A stretch of 34,314 nt of DNA from NCBI GenBank assembly GCA_013540605.1, contig JABVCK010000013.1:1-34314 (forward strand), given 5' to 3'. Shown here piece by piece: positions 17,989 through 26,224 of this stretch. The notes beneath the pieces were generated by a model. It saw nothing but the letters and a program-made list of their open reading frames with translations, was not told the origin of the DNA and made no database searches. The translations under genes were made by a program, and so were the position numbers. The first letter of the stretch is position 1; each line of letters starts with the position of its first letter. This DNA comes from Bacillota bacterium. Lineage in GTDB: Bacteria; Bacillota; Clostridia; Ch29.

Positions 17989-18678
17989 TTGTCTTATAAG
18001 TTGATTTTGTTTGATGCGGATGGGACCCTGTTTGATTATGACAGGGCAGAATCTTTAGCATTGCAAAACATTTTTTCCTATAACGGCATTGAGTATGATG
18101 AGAAATACCACCTTGACCTTTATAGGAAGATTAATAGTCAGATCTGGGAGGAGTTTGAAAAAAACCTCATCACGGCAGAGGAGTTAAAAGGCGAGCGGTT
18201 TAGGCGGATGTTTGATGTCCTGGGCATAGAGAGGGAGTTCGGACAATTCAGCCAAGGGTACCTGGACTATCTATCCGAGGGTGCATTCCTGATAGACGGT
18301 GCAGAAGAAATTGTATCAAAATTAGCCGGCAGATATAACATGGCAATAATAACAAATGGGATAAAGAGTGTACAACTTCAGAGATTTAAAAAATCAGCGT
18401 TGATTAAATACATAAACAACATTATAATTTCAGAAGAGGTAGGTTATCCAAAACCTCACAGGCAGATATTTGACTATGCCTTTGCAGCATTATCCCATGC
18501 AGACAAAAAAACAGCCCTGATAGTGGGGGATAGTCTGAGCTCGGATATCATGGGAGGGTATATGTATGGCATCGATACCTGTTGGTTTAATCCCTCTAAA
18601 ATTGAAAACGATTCCGGAGTACAGCCTACGTATGAAATTAGTCAGTTAAACCAACTTGAGAAAATACTGGGTATATAA
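17989..18678 (+). CDS. HAD-family phosphatase, YjjG-like nucleotidase
   Basis: The 229-aa cytosolic hydrolase has all four HAD motifs. Motif I is LILFDADGTLFDYD, with nucleophile and acid Asp9 and Asp11. Motif II is AIITNG, motif III is the lysine in YPKPHRQIF, and motif IV is IVGDSLSSDIMGG. The helical cap between motifs I and II and the overall pattern match the YjjG group, which dephosphorylates pyrimidine nucleoside monophosphates, including damaged ones. The start is taken as TTG 17989, 11 nt after GGGAG; GTG 17980 is in frame but too close to that site. The 45-aa gene follows after 23 bp. Confidence 0.85.
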   Translation: MSYKLILFDADGTLFDYDRAESLALQNIFSYNGIEYDEKYHLDLYRKINSQIWEEFEKNLITAEELKGERFRRMFDVLGIEREFGQFSQGYLDYLSEGAFLIDGAEEIVSKLAGRYNMAIITNGIKSVQLQRFKKSALIKYINNIIISEEVGYPKPHRQIFDYAFAALSHADKKTALIVGDSLSSDIMGGYMYGIDTCWFNPSKIENDSGVQPTYEISQLNQLEKILGI

Positions 18679-18701
18679 TTCTATTTACAGGAGGTTCTAC
18701 A

Positions 18702-18839
18702 ATGGAGAGCATGAGTTACGTTTTTGCATTAATTGCTTTGAGTTTAGGTTCTGTCGGTTTCGTATTTGGGATAGCTAGCCTTTCCCAATTGAAAGACCTA
18801 AAAGAGAGGGTAAGCAAGCTGGAGAGGATATCACAATGA
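18702..18839 (+). CDS. Small single-span membrane protein (45 aa)
   Basis: ATG 18702 follows an AGGAGG ribosome binding site (18689-18694) and the frame gives 45 residues. Residues 5-25 are hydrophobic (VFALIALSLGSVGFVFGIAS) and form one membrane span. The rest (QLKDLKERVSKLERI) has heptad-like leucines and looks like a short coiled coil. Its stop overlaps the ybaK start as ATGA (18836-18839), so translation is probably coupled. I do not recognise the family. The strong ribosome binding site and overlap argue that it is real. Confidence 0.65.
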   Translation: MESMSYVFALIALSLGSVGFVFGIASLSQLKDLKERVSKLERISQ

Positions 18840-19300
18840 ATCGGTTTGAAGAAAGATTGCAGGAGTTTATGGACAGGAATGGGGTTGAGGCAGAGCACCT
18901 TGTCTTTGAAGAATCATGCCACTCAGTTGAAGAGGCCGCAGCGGCCGCAAATGCTGCACCTGAGGATTTTGTTAAAAGCATTTGCATGATAGATGATCAG
19001 GAAAGGCTTATTGTTGCAATCGTAAAGGGAGAAGACAGGGCCAGCACTTCAAGGGTTGCAAAGGCACTGAACATTGAAACTCTGAGAACCGCCACACCCC
19101 AGGAGATACTGGAAAAGACAGGGTATGTATGCGGCGGGGTGCCCTCCTTCGGCTATGAAGCGGTGTTCCTGATAGACCCAAAGGTTATGGAGAAGGATGC
19201 CGTATATACCGGAGGGGGTTCGGAAAACTCGCTGGTCAGGATATCACCCGCTGAGATGCAGAGGATTAATGGGGGCATGATTGTAAAAGTCCGCAAATAA
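18836..19300 (+). CDS. ybaK: YbaK/EbsC-family aminoacyl-tRNA deacylase
   Basis: The 154-aa protein belongs to the YbaK/ProX superfamily, which hydrolyses mischarged aminoacyl-tRNAs such as Cys-tRNAPro in trans. Visible family elements are DFVKSICMIDD, which contains the conserved lysine, GEDRASTSRVAKAL, the GGVPSFGY loop and the C-terminal GGGSENSLVRIS. Which tRNA is edited cannot be determined. The start overlaps the preceding 45-aa gene as ATGA. A terminator follows directly. A diverged, truncated copy of its 3' end lies inverted at 34050-34170. Confidence 0.88.
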   Translation: MNRFEERLQEFMDRNGVEAEHLVFEESCHSVEEAAAAANAAPEDFVKSICMIDDQERLIVAIVKGEDRASTSRVAKALNIETLRTATPQEILEKTGYVCGGVPSFGYEAVFLIDPKVMEKDAVYTGGGSENSLVRISPAEMQRINGGMIVKVRK

Positions 19301-19318
19301 CATGGTAGGAATAAGTTT

Positions 19319-19365
19319 CCTCCTTGACGATAACCACGTATCAAGTCAAGGAGGATTTGTTTTTA
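19319..19365 (+). terminator. Rho-independent terminator after ybaK
   Basis: CCTCCTTGAC (19319-19328) pairs perfectly with GTCAAGGAGG (19345-19354) and is followed by ATTTGTTTTT. It separates ybaK from the gas vesicle cluster. No good promoter is evident between it and gvpO, apart from a lone TATAAT at 19399-19404. Confidence 0.8.
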
Positions 19366-19440
19366 TGACGCCGAACACATATTAGCCACTGTCAAACATA
19401 TAATTTTATAGAAGATTGAAAAGTAAAGGGGTGTGAAAAA

Positions 19441-19710
19441 ATGTCGCTGTCGGCCATTAAAGATTCGGTAATTGAGTTTTCACAGAGCTTTTTCAAACAA
19501 GAGCCAGTAATTTCAAGCATTAAACCTATTGATAACAAATGGATTGTGGAGATAGAGATAATCGTACACAATGAATACATGAGGCAAAGGGCGAAAAAAC
19601 CTCTTATAGAAACCTACAAGCTGGAGCTTGACAAATCCATTAGCGTAGTGTCTTTTGAAAGAATTCGAATGAGGGAACTCGGTTCTATTGAAGAAACGGA
19701 AGACATATAG
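19441..19710 (+). CDS. gvpO: Gas vesicle protein GvpO
   Basis: The 89-aa protein resembles GvpO, a small accessory or regulatory protein of gas vesicle clusters. The recognisable part is the alternating strand pattern WIVEIEIIVHNEYMR, then LIETYKLELDKS and a closing basic strand RIRMREL. AAAGGGGTG lies about 8 nt before the ATG. It is the first gene of the cluster and is followed after 24 bp by gvpH. In haloarchaea GvpO is needed for vesicle formation; its role in this bacterium is inferred. Confidence 0.8.
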   Translation: MSLSAIKDSVIEFSQSFFKQEPVISSIKPIDNKWIVEIEIIVHNEYMRQRAKKPLIETYKLELDKSISVVSFERIRMRELGSIEETEDI

Positions 19711-19734
19711 TATGAATTATTGGGAGTGAGAACG

Positions 19735-20229
19735 GTGGGCCAAAAGGATGATAAGAAGGAGACAAATATAGGCAGCATATTTAACGGGTTAGGCAAATTA
19801 ATCGATATTATTTCGGATATGGCTGAAAAGGGGGAAGATGTCAAGCAGTTTGAAGGGAGTATCAGGCAGCTTGATAATCGCAGGAACATAAAAGGGAGAT
19901 ACAACCTGAAGCTAAATATCGGCGGCATTGATAAAATTACAGATTTCGCAGACAGAGAGAAAAAGCAAAGCGGTGCTGAGTTGATAACCCCTAAGACCGA
20001 AGTGTACAAAGAGGGGAAGGACCTAACTATTGTTATCGAACTGCACGGCATTGACGAGAAGGATATAGTTGTTGAAATCGAAGATGATACGTTTATATTA
20101 TTCGCAAAAAAGGGTAGTCAAAAATACTATAAATCAATTGATCTGGAAGAGAAATATAAAATATGCAGCAGCAGGCTTAATAATGGCTTCTTAATAGTAA
20201 AAATGAAGGAAATGAGCCCGGATGGATGA
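19735..20229 (+). CDS. gvpH: Gas vesicle protein GvpH, Hsp20-like
   Basis: The 164-aa protein has an N-terminal helical part (IGSIFNGLGKLIDIISDMAE) and an alpha-crystallin-like region from about residue 85 (PKTEVYKEGKDLTIVIELHG, then DIVVEIEDDTFILFAKK), which fits GvpH. The family is thought to act as a small chaperone during vesicle assembly. GTG 19735 is chosen, with GGGAGTGAG about 6 nt upstream; an in-frame TTG at 19720 overlaps that site. The stop overlaps the start of the CDC48-type ATPase by 8 bp. Confidence 0.8.
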   Translation: MGQKDDKKETNIGSIFNGLGKLIDIISDMAEKGEDVKQFEGSIRQLDNRRNIKGRYNLKLNIGGIDKITDFADREKKQSGAELITPKTEVYKEGKDLTIVIELHGIDEKDIVVEIEDDTFILFAKKGSQKYYKSIDLEEKYKICSSRLNNGFLIVKMKEMSPDG

Positions 20230-22339
20230 AAAAAAGGAACTAAAAGTTGTAGAGGCATCAAGCAACGATGTAGGAAGGGGTATTGTACGGATAAGCTCGC
20301 AGGATATTAAAGCGTTGGGCTTGGATATAGGAGACATCGTAGAGATAAGGGGAAAAGCGACAACAAGCGCAGTGGTACTTCCTGCCTGCGGGGAATACAG
20401 CGATAAATCAGTAATTCAGATGGACGGAGTAATCCGTGAAAACGCTAAGACGCAGTTGGATAGTCATATAGAAATAAGAAAAGCCAGCGTCAGAACAGCA
20501 GAAAAAGTAGTCGTTATACCGGTTTCCAAGGTTAGCCTTATGAAGATAAATTCAGAAACAAATTACCTCAATAAAATCCTGAACGGAAGGTCAATAACTT
20601 CGGGCGACAGAGTGAGAGTGAGTTCCATAGGGACTCAAGTGCTGGATTTCTATATTGAAAGCGCTGAACCGGATGGCATAGTGATTATAAAAGAGAAAAC
20701 AAAAATCACGGTGAAGAATAACAAAAATTACAGTTTTAAAAGCAGCATAACCTATGAAGACATTGGAGGGCTAAACAAGGAGATACAGAAAATACGGGAA
20801 ATGATAGAGTTGCCGCTCAAATTTCCTGAGATATTCGAGCAACTGGGAATTGAATCTCCTAAAGGAGTATTATTATATGGGCCGCCTGGAACCGGTAAAA
20901 CACTGATAGCTAAAGCTGTGGCAAGGGAAACAGATGCACATTTTATTCATATAAGCGGCCCTGAAATCATCAATAAGTATTATGGAGAAAGCGAAGCAAA
21001 GCTGAGAAGCGTTTTTGAAGAAGCTCAGAGGAATGCTCCGTCTATAATCTTCCTGGACGAGATAGACGCTATCGCGCCTAAGAGGGAAGATGTGAGAGGC
21101 GATGTGGAGAAAAGGGTAGTGGCTCAACTCCTCGCACTTATGGATGGGATTAAAGCCAACGAGAACGTTATTGTAATCGGCGCCACTAATCTCCCCGATG
21201 CGATAGACCTGGCCTTGAGGAGACCCGGACGGTTCGACAGAGAAATATATATAGGAATACCGGGACCGCTCGAAAGGGAAGAAATTTTAAAGATACATAT
21301 GCGGGGCATGCCTATTACCGATGATGTTGATTTAAAGCAACTATCGGAGATGACCAACGGTTATGTAGGGGCTGATTTAAAAGCTTTATGCAGAGAAGCG
21401 GCAATGAACGCGCTAAGAAAGGTCTTTTCAAATACTGATTTGCAGAAGGGATATATCCCGTTAGATGTACTGATGGCAATACGCGTAAACATGCAGTGCT
21501 TTGTCAAAGCGTTAAAAAGCGTTGAACCTTCGGCCCTAAGAGAGATATCTATACAGAAGCCGAACCTTTCATGGCAGGATATCGGGGGGCTGCAATCCGT
21601 AAAAGACGAAATCAGATATTTGATAGAATGGCCGCTGAAGTATAAGGACCTGTACAGCTACGCAAACATTAAAAGAACCAAGGGCATACTCCTATATGGT
21701 CCTCCGGGGTGCGGCAAAACTTTGATAGCAAAAGTAATTGCTTCAGAAACGGGGTACAATTTTATCTCTATAAAAGGGCCGGAGCTACTGTCGAAGTGGG
21801 TAGGAGAATCTGAAAAGTCGATCAGAAGCCTTTTCAAAAAAGCCAGACAGGTAGCCCCCTCCATTATATTTTTTGATGAGATAGATGCAATTATACCTAA
21901 AAGGGGCAGGAGTTCGAACGAAGTAACGGATAGAATGGTCAGCCAGCTACTGACTGAAATAGATGGCCTCGAAGAGCTAAGGGATGTTATCATTCTGGCT
22001 GCGACGAACAGGATTGACTTGATAGACGATGCTCTATTAAGGTCGGGCAGATTTGAAAGCAGGATAAAGATTGCAAACCCCGATGCCCTTGATAGACTGG
22101 AGATATTCAGGCTATATCTGGGCAAAAAAGTCTGCAAGGGTGAATTGAACATAAATAAATATGCAGATTTATCAGAAGGGTTATCGGGAGCAGATATAGA
22201 GACAATATGCGATATGGCCGGGAAAAGGGCTCTGGAGAAATTTATTCTAAACCACGGCGGGGAGATAGGCATGGACGAATTCGGAGTAACAGATCAGGAT
22301 ATTATGGATGCGTTTAAATACTTTAGGAGGGATAGCTAG
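20222..22339 (+). CDS. CDC48/VCP-type AAA+ ATPase
   Basis: The 705-aa protein has the full CDC48 layout. An N-terminal double-psi barrel domain (about 1-180; [18 protein letters not shown]) is followed by two AAA modules. D1 has Walker A GPPGTGKT near 220, Walker [11 protein letters not shown] and the arginine-finger region [11 protein letters not shown]2 has GPPGCGKT near 493, [10 protein letters not shown] and RSGRFESRI. Such ATPases unfold or extract proteins. This type is typical of archaea and eukaryotes and sporadic in bacteria. Here it overlaps gvpH on one side and a gvpF/L gene on the other (TAGTG), so it is part of the gas vesicle operon, perhaps remodelling vesicle proteins. Confidence 0.92.
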   Translation: MDEKKELKVVEASSNDVGRGIVRISSQDIKALGLDIGDIVEIRGKATTSAVVLPACGEYSDKSVIQMDGVIRENAKTQLDSHIEIRKASVRTAEKVVVIPVSKVSLMKINSETNYLNKILNGRSITSGDRVRVSSIGTQVLDFYIESAEPDGIVIIKEKTKITVKNNKNYSFKSSITYEDIGGLNKEIQKIREMIELPLKFPEIFEQLGIESPKGVLLYGPPGTGKTLIAKAVARETDAHFIHISGPEIINKYYGESEAKLRSVFEEAQRNAPSIIFLDEIDAIAPKREDVRGDVEKRVVAQLLALMDGIKANENVIVIGATNLPDAIDLALRRPGRFDREIYIGIPGPLEREEILKIHMRGMPITDDVDLKQLSEMTNGYVGADLKALCREAAMNALRKVFSNTDLQKGYIPLDVLMAIRVNMQCFVKALKSVEPSALREISIQKPNLSWQDIGGLQSVKDEIRYLIEWPLKYKDLYSYANIKRTKGILLYGPPGCGKTLIAKVIASETGYNFISIKGPELLSKWVGESEKSIRSLFKKARQVAPSIIFFDEIDAIIPKRGRSSNEVTDRMVSQLLTEIDGLEELRDVIILAATNRIDLIDDALLRSGRFESRIKIANPDALDRLEIFRLYLGKKVCKGELNINKYADLSEGLSGADIETICDMAGKRALEKFILNHGGEIGMDEFGVTDQDIMDAFKYFRRDS

Positions 22340-23055
22340 TGGGGAACCTGTACTGCTACTGTATTTTCAAACAGACAGACTTGGAGGAAGAAGCTCTTAT
22401 AAATAATAGCGTCCTCATTGCCTACCAGGATATTGTCCTGCTTTGCGAGGATATGGAAACGGAGGTTAAAGCAACAAAGGAAGGAATGCTTAAGCACGAC
22501 AACATTATAAGGAATGTGTTTCAGCAAAGCGAAGTTATACCGATAAGCTACGGTACTGTGATTAATTCGAAAGAAGAGGCGGAAAAATTTCTAGTTAATA
22601 ACTACGCGCGGTTTAAAAAAATATTTGCCAGAATACAAAACAAAATTGAAGTCGCTTTAAAACTCGTTTGGAATAAAGACAGCTTTTCAAAGGAAGTGGA
22701 CGATAAAGAGATTTCTAAACTTAAAGAACAGCTAAGCAAACAGCACTTTGTTACCGAACAAGACAAGATAGAGCTAGGCAGACTGGTCGAACAAAGAGTA
22801 AATAAATTAAGAGGTAAGTACGAGAAAGAGATTGCCGGCAGGTTAAGGGAGCTTGCAGAAGATTTCAGGATCAGCGAAAACTTGACGCCTAGGATGGCGT
22901 TGAATGCATCTTTTTTAATAGACAGATCTGCTGAGGCAGCGTTTGATGAAGCGGTAAATGAGTTTTATCACAAGTATAACGATAAGTTTGACTTTAGATA
23001 TATAGGGCCATTGCCGCCGTATAGTTTCATCAATGAAAAAATTGAGCTGGAATAG
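22339..23055 (+). CDS. gvpF/gvpL: Gas vesicle protein GvpF/GvpL family, copy 1
   Basis: The 238-aa protein has the GvpF/L pattern: an N-terminal domain ending in VIPISYGTVINSKEEAEKFL, a central EVALKLVWNKDSF strand with a long charged coiled coil, and the C-terminal signature IGPLPPYSFI, which in this family reads GPWPPYNF. These proteins are minor vesicle constituents thought to nucleate or cap GvpA assembly. GTG 22339 overlaps the CDC48 stop and has TAGGAGGG (22324-22331) upstream. Confidence 0.88.
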   Translation: MGNLYCYCIFKQTDLEEEALINNSVLIAYQDIVLLCEDMETEVKATKEGMLKHDNIIRNVFQQSEVIPISYGTVINSKEEAEKFLVNNYARFKKIFARIQNKIEVALKLVWNKDSFSKEVDDKEISKLKEQLSKQHFVTEQDKIELGRLVEQRVNKLRGKYEKEIAGRLRELAEDFRISENLTPRMALNASFLIDRSAEAAFDEAVNEFYHKYNDKFDFRYIGPLPPYSFINEKIELE

Positions 23056-23065
23056 GGATGGTTTC

Positions 23066-23287
23066 ATGTTGATAAAAGGTATTACTAAGATATTCGAAAT
23101 AATTATTGACCATGCGGAAAAAGAGTACTACTCAGTGCCGGCCATTCAGAAGGAATTGATGGAATTAGACATTTTGTACCAGGATGGAGATATTTCCGAG
23201 AAGGAATATATGGAAATCCGGGACAGCTTAATTGAAAGGCTGTTGGAGGCAAGACAGATGGAAAACGAGGATCAGGAGGAAGATTAA
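23066..23287 (+). CDS. gvpG: Gas vesicle protein GvpG
   Basis: The 73-aa protein matches small helical GvpG. It starts LIKGITKIFEIIIDHAEKE, then AIQKELMELDILYQDGDISE, as in the family's LxxLxxxYexGEIseeEye pattern, and ends in an acidic tail. GvpG is an accessory assembly protein usually encoded between gvpF and gvpL or gvpS, as here. ATG 23066 is preferred because the family begins there; the frame is open further upstream into gvpF/L. The next gene follows after one base. Confidence 0.82.
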   Translation: MLIKGITKIFEIIIDHAEKEYYSVPAIQKELMELDILYQDGDISEKEYMEIRDSLIERLLEARQMENEDQEED

Positions 23288-23288
23288 G

Positions 23289-23474
23289 ATGGCCTGTGAA
23301 GCAGCGGAACAGCAGGATGTGACTCTCTTGGAACTTCTGGATAGACTTTTGAATAAAGGTATTGTCATAACAGGGGATTTGACAATTTCTGTAGCCAACA
23401 TCGACTTGATTTATGTTGGACTAAGGCTTATTGTCACAGCGGTTGAGACTATGAACAGATACACAGAAAGTTAG
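23289..23474 (+). CDS. Short GvpA-family protein (GvpS/GvpJ-like)
   Basis: The 61-aa product has the GvpA fold signature LLELLDRLLNKGIVITGDLTISVANIDLIYVGLRLIV in pieces: LLDRLLNKG, IVITGDLTISVA and a conserved hydrophobic second helix. GDLTISVA, rather than DAWVRVSLVG, marks it as a minor GvpJ/M/S-type relative, not the main wall protein. It is shorter than the second copy at 24536. ATG 23289 follows GGAGG (23277-23281), one base after the gvpG stop. Confidence 0.82.
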   Translation: MACEAAEQQDVTLLELLDRLLNKGIVITGDLTISVANIDLIYVGLRLIVTAVETMNRYTES

Positions 23475-23483
23475 GGGATGCGT

Positions 23484-24203
23484 ATGATAGAATACTTTTA
23501 TCTGTATGGATTTATCAATGGCTCGGATTTAGGTGATTTAGCAATGAGAGGCATATATGGCCTCGATGTATTGGTGTATGAGCATAAGGGGTACTCGCTT
23601 GTATACAGCATAGTCAATAAAAGAAAAATAGAGGCAGAATACGGCTATTTAATTCAGCACGAATCAGTATTGGAAAGGCTGATGGAAAACTATGATGTCC
23701 TTCCTTTCTCTTTCTCAACCATTCTATTGTCTCAGGACAGCATAAGAAAGCTTTGTGAGAAATATGATGAAAAAATTCTGGCTAATTTCCGGAATATTTC
23801 GGGCAAAGTTGAAATGGGCATCAAGATCATTTGCCATAAAGATACCGGCGGCGAATCTAAAGAGAACAGCCCGGGTAAAAGCAGCGGGTATGATTATATG
23901 CTTAAAAAGCTCAGTGGTTTTAAAGACCGAAAAAAAATGATAGAAAGAGCAAAACAAACAATAAGCATTATTGAGGAGAAGATTTCCGGGTTCTATACCT
24001 TGGAGAAGAAAAAATACTCGCAAAGCAGCAGCGTCGTTTTGAACGCCGCTTATTTGATAAAAAAAGAAGACGTTGAAGCATTCAAATCATCTATCAACGA
24101 TATAGAGTTCCAGGATGATTTTCAGGATGATTTTGAATTAGTGCTGTCCGGACCGTGGCCGCCCTATAATTTCGTTGATTTCGAAAGAAAGGATGGCGCA
24201 TGA
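23484..24203 (+). CDS. gvpF/gvpL: Gas vesicle protein GvpF/GvpL family, copy 2
   Basis: The 239-aa protein shows the family pattern: YFYLYGFI at the start, VLPFSFSTILLSQDSIRKL in the first domain, VEMGIKIICHKD in the centre, a coiled-coil stretch and the terminal GPWPPYNFVDF. It is clearly diverged from copies 1 and 3. I prefer ATG 23484 (AGGGG 6 nt upstream) to ATG 23478, which is too close to the same site. The stop overlaps gvpK by ATGA. Confidence 0.87.
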   Translation: MIEYFYLYGFINGSDLGDLAMRGIYGLDVLVYEHKGYSLVYSIVNKRKIEAEYGYLIQHESVLERLMENYDVLPFSFSTILLSQDSIRKLCEKYDEKILANFRNISGKVEMGIKIICHKDTGGESKENSPGKSSGYDYMLKKLSGFKDRKKMIERAKQTISIIEEKISGFYTLEKKKYSQSSSVVLNAAYLIKKEDVEAFKSSINDIEFQDDFQDDFELVLSGPWPPYNFVDFERKDGA

Positions 24204-24517
24204 CCTTGGATAACTCAAGTATCAGGCAAGAGATCAATAATTTAACCAAAACAAAAAGCAGGCTTGAAGCTAATCCGGATAACATAGATAAAGGCTTGGC
24301 TCAACTGGTTTTAACTCTAATTGAGCTTTTAAGAAGACTGATGGAGAAACAGGCTATGAATAGAATCGAAAATAATTCACTTACGGATGAAGAAATAGAA
24401 GAATTGGGCTTAACCTTCATGAAGCTCGACGAAAAAATGAAAGAGATGATGATGATTTTTGATTTGACAGAAGAGGATTTGAACATTAACCTGGGTCCAT
24501 TAGGGGATTTGATGTAA
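24200..24517 (+). CDS. gvpK: Gas vesicle protein GvpK
   Basis: The 105-aa helical protein fits GvpK: GLAQLVLTLIELLRRLMEKQAM is the family core, followed by a region with the conserved EEIEELGLTFMKLDEKM and a final DLNINLGPLGDLM. GvpK is an accessory protein required for vesicle formation in studied systems. Its ATG overlaps the stop of gvpF/L copy 2. Confidence 0.88.
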   Translation: MTLDNSSIRQEINNLTKTKSRLEANPDNIDKGLAQLVLTLIELLRRLMEKQAMNRIENNSLTDEEIEELGLTFMKLDEKMKEMMMIFDLTEEDLNINLGPLGDLM

Positions 24518-24535
24518 TAGGGAGGGTGAGCATAA

Positions 24536-24886
24536 ATGAGTTCAAATAGAGTAGTACACTCTGGGGGAGGCTCTACCCTGGGAGATATTTTAGAAAGGGT
24601 CTTGGATAAAGGCGTTGTGATCGCAGGTGATATCAGCATTGCGGTTGCAGATGTGGAATTGCTGACAATAAAAATACGTCTTGTTGTAGCTTCGGTAGAT
24701 AAAGCTATGGAAATGGGTATAGATTGGTGGAAGGCTGACCCGGCATTATCATCTGAGGCATATAGGAAGCAAGAAAAAGAGAATTTGAAGAGAGAAAAGG
24801 CTGAGATGATAGAAGCAGAACCGGAAAAGCCATGGACAAGGAGAAGGAGCAGGAGAACAGAAGCAGAGACAGGAGAAGACTGGTGA
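24536..24886 (+). CDS. gvpJ: Gas vesicle protein GvpJ-like (GvpA family with charged tail)
   Basis: The 116-aa protein begins with a GvpA-family core (LGDILERVLDKG, VVIAGDISIAVADVELL, IKIRLVVASVDKA). A long charged tail rich in Glu, Lys and Arg follows, typical of GvpJ or GvpS. These minor paralogs are thought to shape vesicle tips or nucleate assembly. AGGGAGG lies upstream. The stop overlaps the next gene as TGATG. Confidence 0.85.
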   Translation: MSSNRVVHSGGGSTLGDILERVLDKGVVIAGDISIAVADVELLTIKIRLVVASVDKAMEMGIDWWKADPALSSEAYRKQEKENLKREKAEMIEAEPEKPWTRRRSRRTEAETGEDW

Positions 24887-25677
24887 TGAAAGAGAAAGGA
24901 CTATACGTATACGGGTTTGTTGGAGAGCGTATTGATGCCGGGGGATGTACAGGAATAGATAGAGCTAATAGTGTCGGTTTGTTAAGATGCGGTGAGGTAT
25001 ATGCTGTAGTTAGCGAAGTGGACTTAAACGAGTTTGGACATCCATATATAGATGAAAACCTCGAAAATATAGGCTGGCTAAAGGATAAAGCGGAGTTACA
25101 TATGGAAGTATTAAATGAAGCCTTGAAATACACTCAGGTGATACCGTTGAAGTTCTGTACAATTTTTTATAATGAGGATAAAGTAAATGAATTTGCCCAG
25201 GAGCATAAAGACTATCTGACGGAAAATTTAAGCTATCTCAGGAATAAGGAAGAGTGGTCATGTAAGGTGTATTGGGACAAAAAAAGTTATATAAAGAACC
25301 TCGTGGAGAAAGATAGCCTGGAAGCCGAGGAAAAATGTGAAAAGTTATCTAAAGGTACGGCATATTTTATGAGAAGGAAGCTGGAAAAAGAGTACAACGA
25401 AAGGGCGATAGATAAGGCCAATATAATAACCGAAAAAGTACTAGAAACACTGAAACGCATAGTACTAGAGGTTAAGACCAGCAAAATACTGGCGAAGGAG
25501 ATTACCGGAAGAATGGAGGATATGCTGCTAAACTGTGCCTTATTAATAGATACAAACAATAAAGAGGGATTTTTGCAGGAGATAGACAAACTTGGTTCCA
25601 AAGTGGAAAGCAAGGGCTTGATATTTGAGGTTAACGGCCCATGGCCTCCTTATAACTTTATCAAAAACCTGGAATGA
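24886..25677 (+). CDS. gvpF/gvpL: Gas vesicle protein GvpF/GvpL family, copy 3
   Basis: The 263-aa protein starts KGLYVYGFVGE, has VIPLKFCTIFYNEDKVNEF in the first domain and CKVYWDKKSYIKN in the centre, and ends with the signature NGPWPPYNFIKNLE. Full-length GvpL-like domains include the additional VYAVVSEVDLNEFG strand seen here. ATG 24886 overlaps the gvpJ stop; an in-frame upstream ATG (24832) lies inside gvpJ and adds a highly charged extension, so I reject it. Confidence 0.88.
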   Translation: MKEKGLYVYGFVGERIDAGGCTGIDRANSVGLLRCGEVYAVVSEVDLNEFGHPYIDENLENIGWLKDKAELHMEVLNEALKYTQVIPLKFCTIFYNEDKVNEFAQEHKDYLTENLSYLRNKEEWSCKVYWDKKSYIKNLVEKDSLEAEEKCEKLSKGTAYFMRRKLEKEYNERAIDKANIITEKVLETLKRIVLEVKTSKILAKEITGRMEDMLLNCALLIDTNNKEGFLQEIDKLGSKVESKGLIFEVNGPWPPYNFIKNLE

Positions 25678-25796
25678 AAAGCATTTCGACGAATAGAAAA
25701 TGCTGAATGGCATACACAGGTTTTTTGAAAAATCATATATTATAATAGGGTATTTAGAGGGCGACCCTTTGAAAAAAATAATAAGGAGGTAAAGGA

Positions 25797-26042
25797 ATGA
25801 GTACAATAAAAAAATCAGTTCAGGCGTCCAGTTTGGTAGAAGTTGTCGATAGGATACTAGATAAGGGTATTGTAATTGACGCATGGGCTATAGTATCACT
25901 GGTTGGTATTGAGCTATTAACTATTGAGGCTAGGGTTGTTATAGCGAGCGTAGAAACATGGTTGGTCTATGCCGATGCGGTGGGACTTACAGGCGGACAC
26001 GAGCATCATCACCCGCACCCGCACCCTAGAGCCACTGCTTAA
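25797..26042 (+). CDS. gvpA: Major gas vesicle wall protein GvpA, with a His-rich tail
   Basis: GvpA polymerises into the ribbed gas-permeable wall that gives cells buoyancy. The 81-aa protein has the highly conserved core [38 protein letters not shown] and [13 protein letters not shown]. After that the usual short tail is replaced by [16 protein letters not shown] (66-81), with six histidines. AAGGAGG (25782-25788) lies 8 nt before the ATG. The gene is near the 3' end of the cluster behind a 119-bp spacer; I see an AT-rich TATAAT at 25741-25746 but no matching -35. A terminator follows, so gvpA may have its own abundant short transcript. Confidence 0.95.
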   Translation: MSTIKKSVQASSLVEVVDRILDKGIVIDAWAIVSLVGIELLTIEARVVIASVETWLVYADAVGLTGGHEHHHPHPHPRATA

Positions 26043-26099
26043 ATTAATAATAAGCAAAATAAATTCTATCACACATTACACAAACGATGAATATGATTG

Positions 26100-26135
26100 G
26101 AGTGGAGGAAGATTTCTACCTCCACTCTTTATCTT
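26100..26135 (+). terminator. Rho-independent terminator after gvpA
   Basis: GAGTGGAGG (26100-26108) pairs perfectly with CCTCCACTC (26119-26127), followed by TTTATCTT. It separates gvpA from gvpN. Confidence 0.75.
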
Positions 26136-26224
26136 AAGTGCAAAACTAAAAGATCGAATATGATCAGGATATTTTAGCCATAATTTGGCCTGCGCAAAGG
26201 AGTTTTAACACAGGAGGGATTTTT

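Noticed and set aside
25678-25796. Sigma-54 or SigB promoter for gvpA
   Set aside because: TGGCAT and GGGTAT boxes are present but the spacing and partner elements do not fit.
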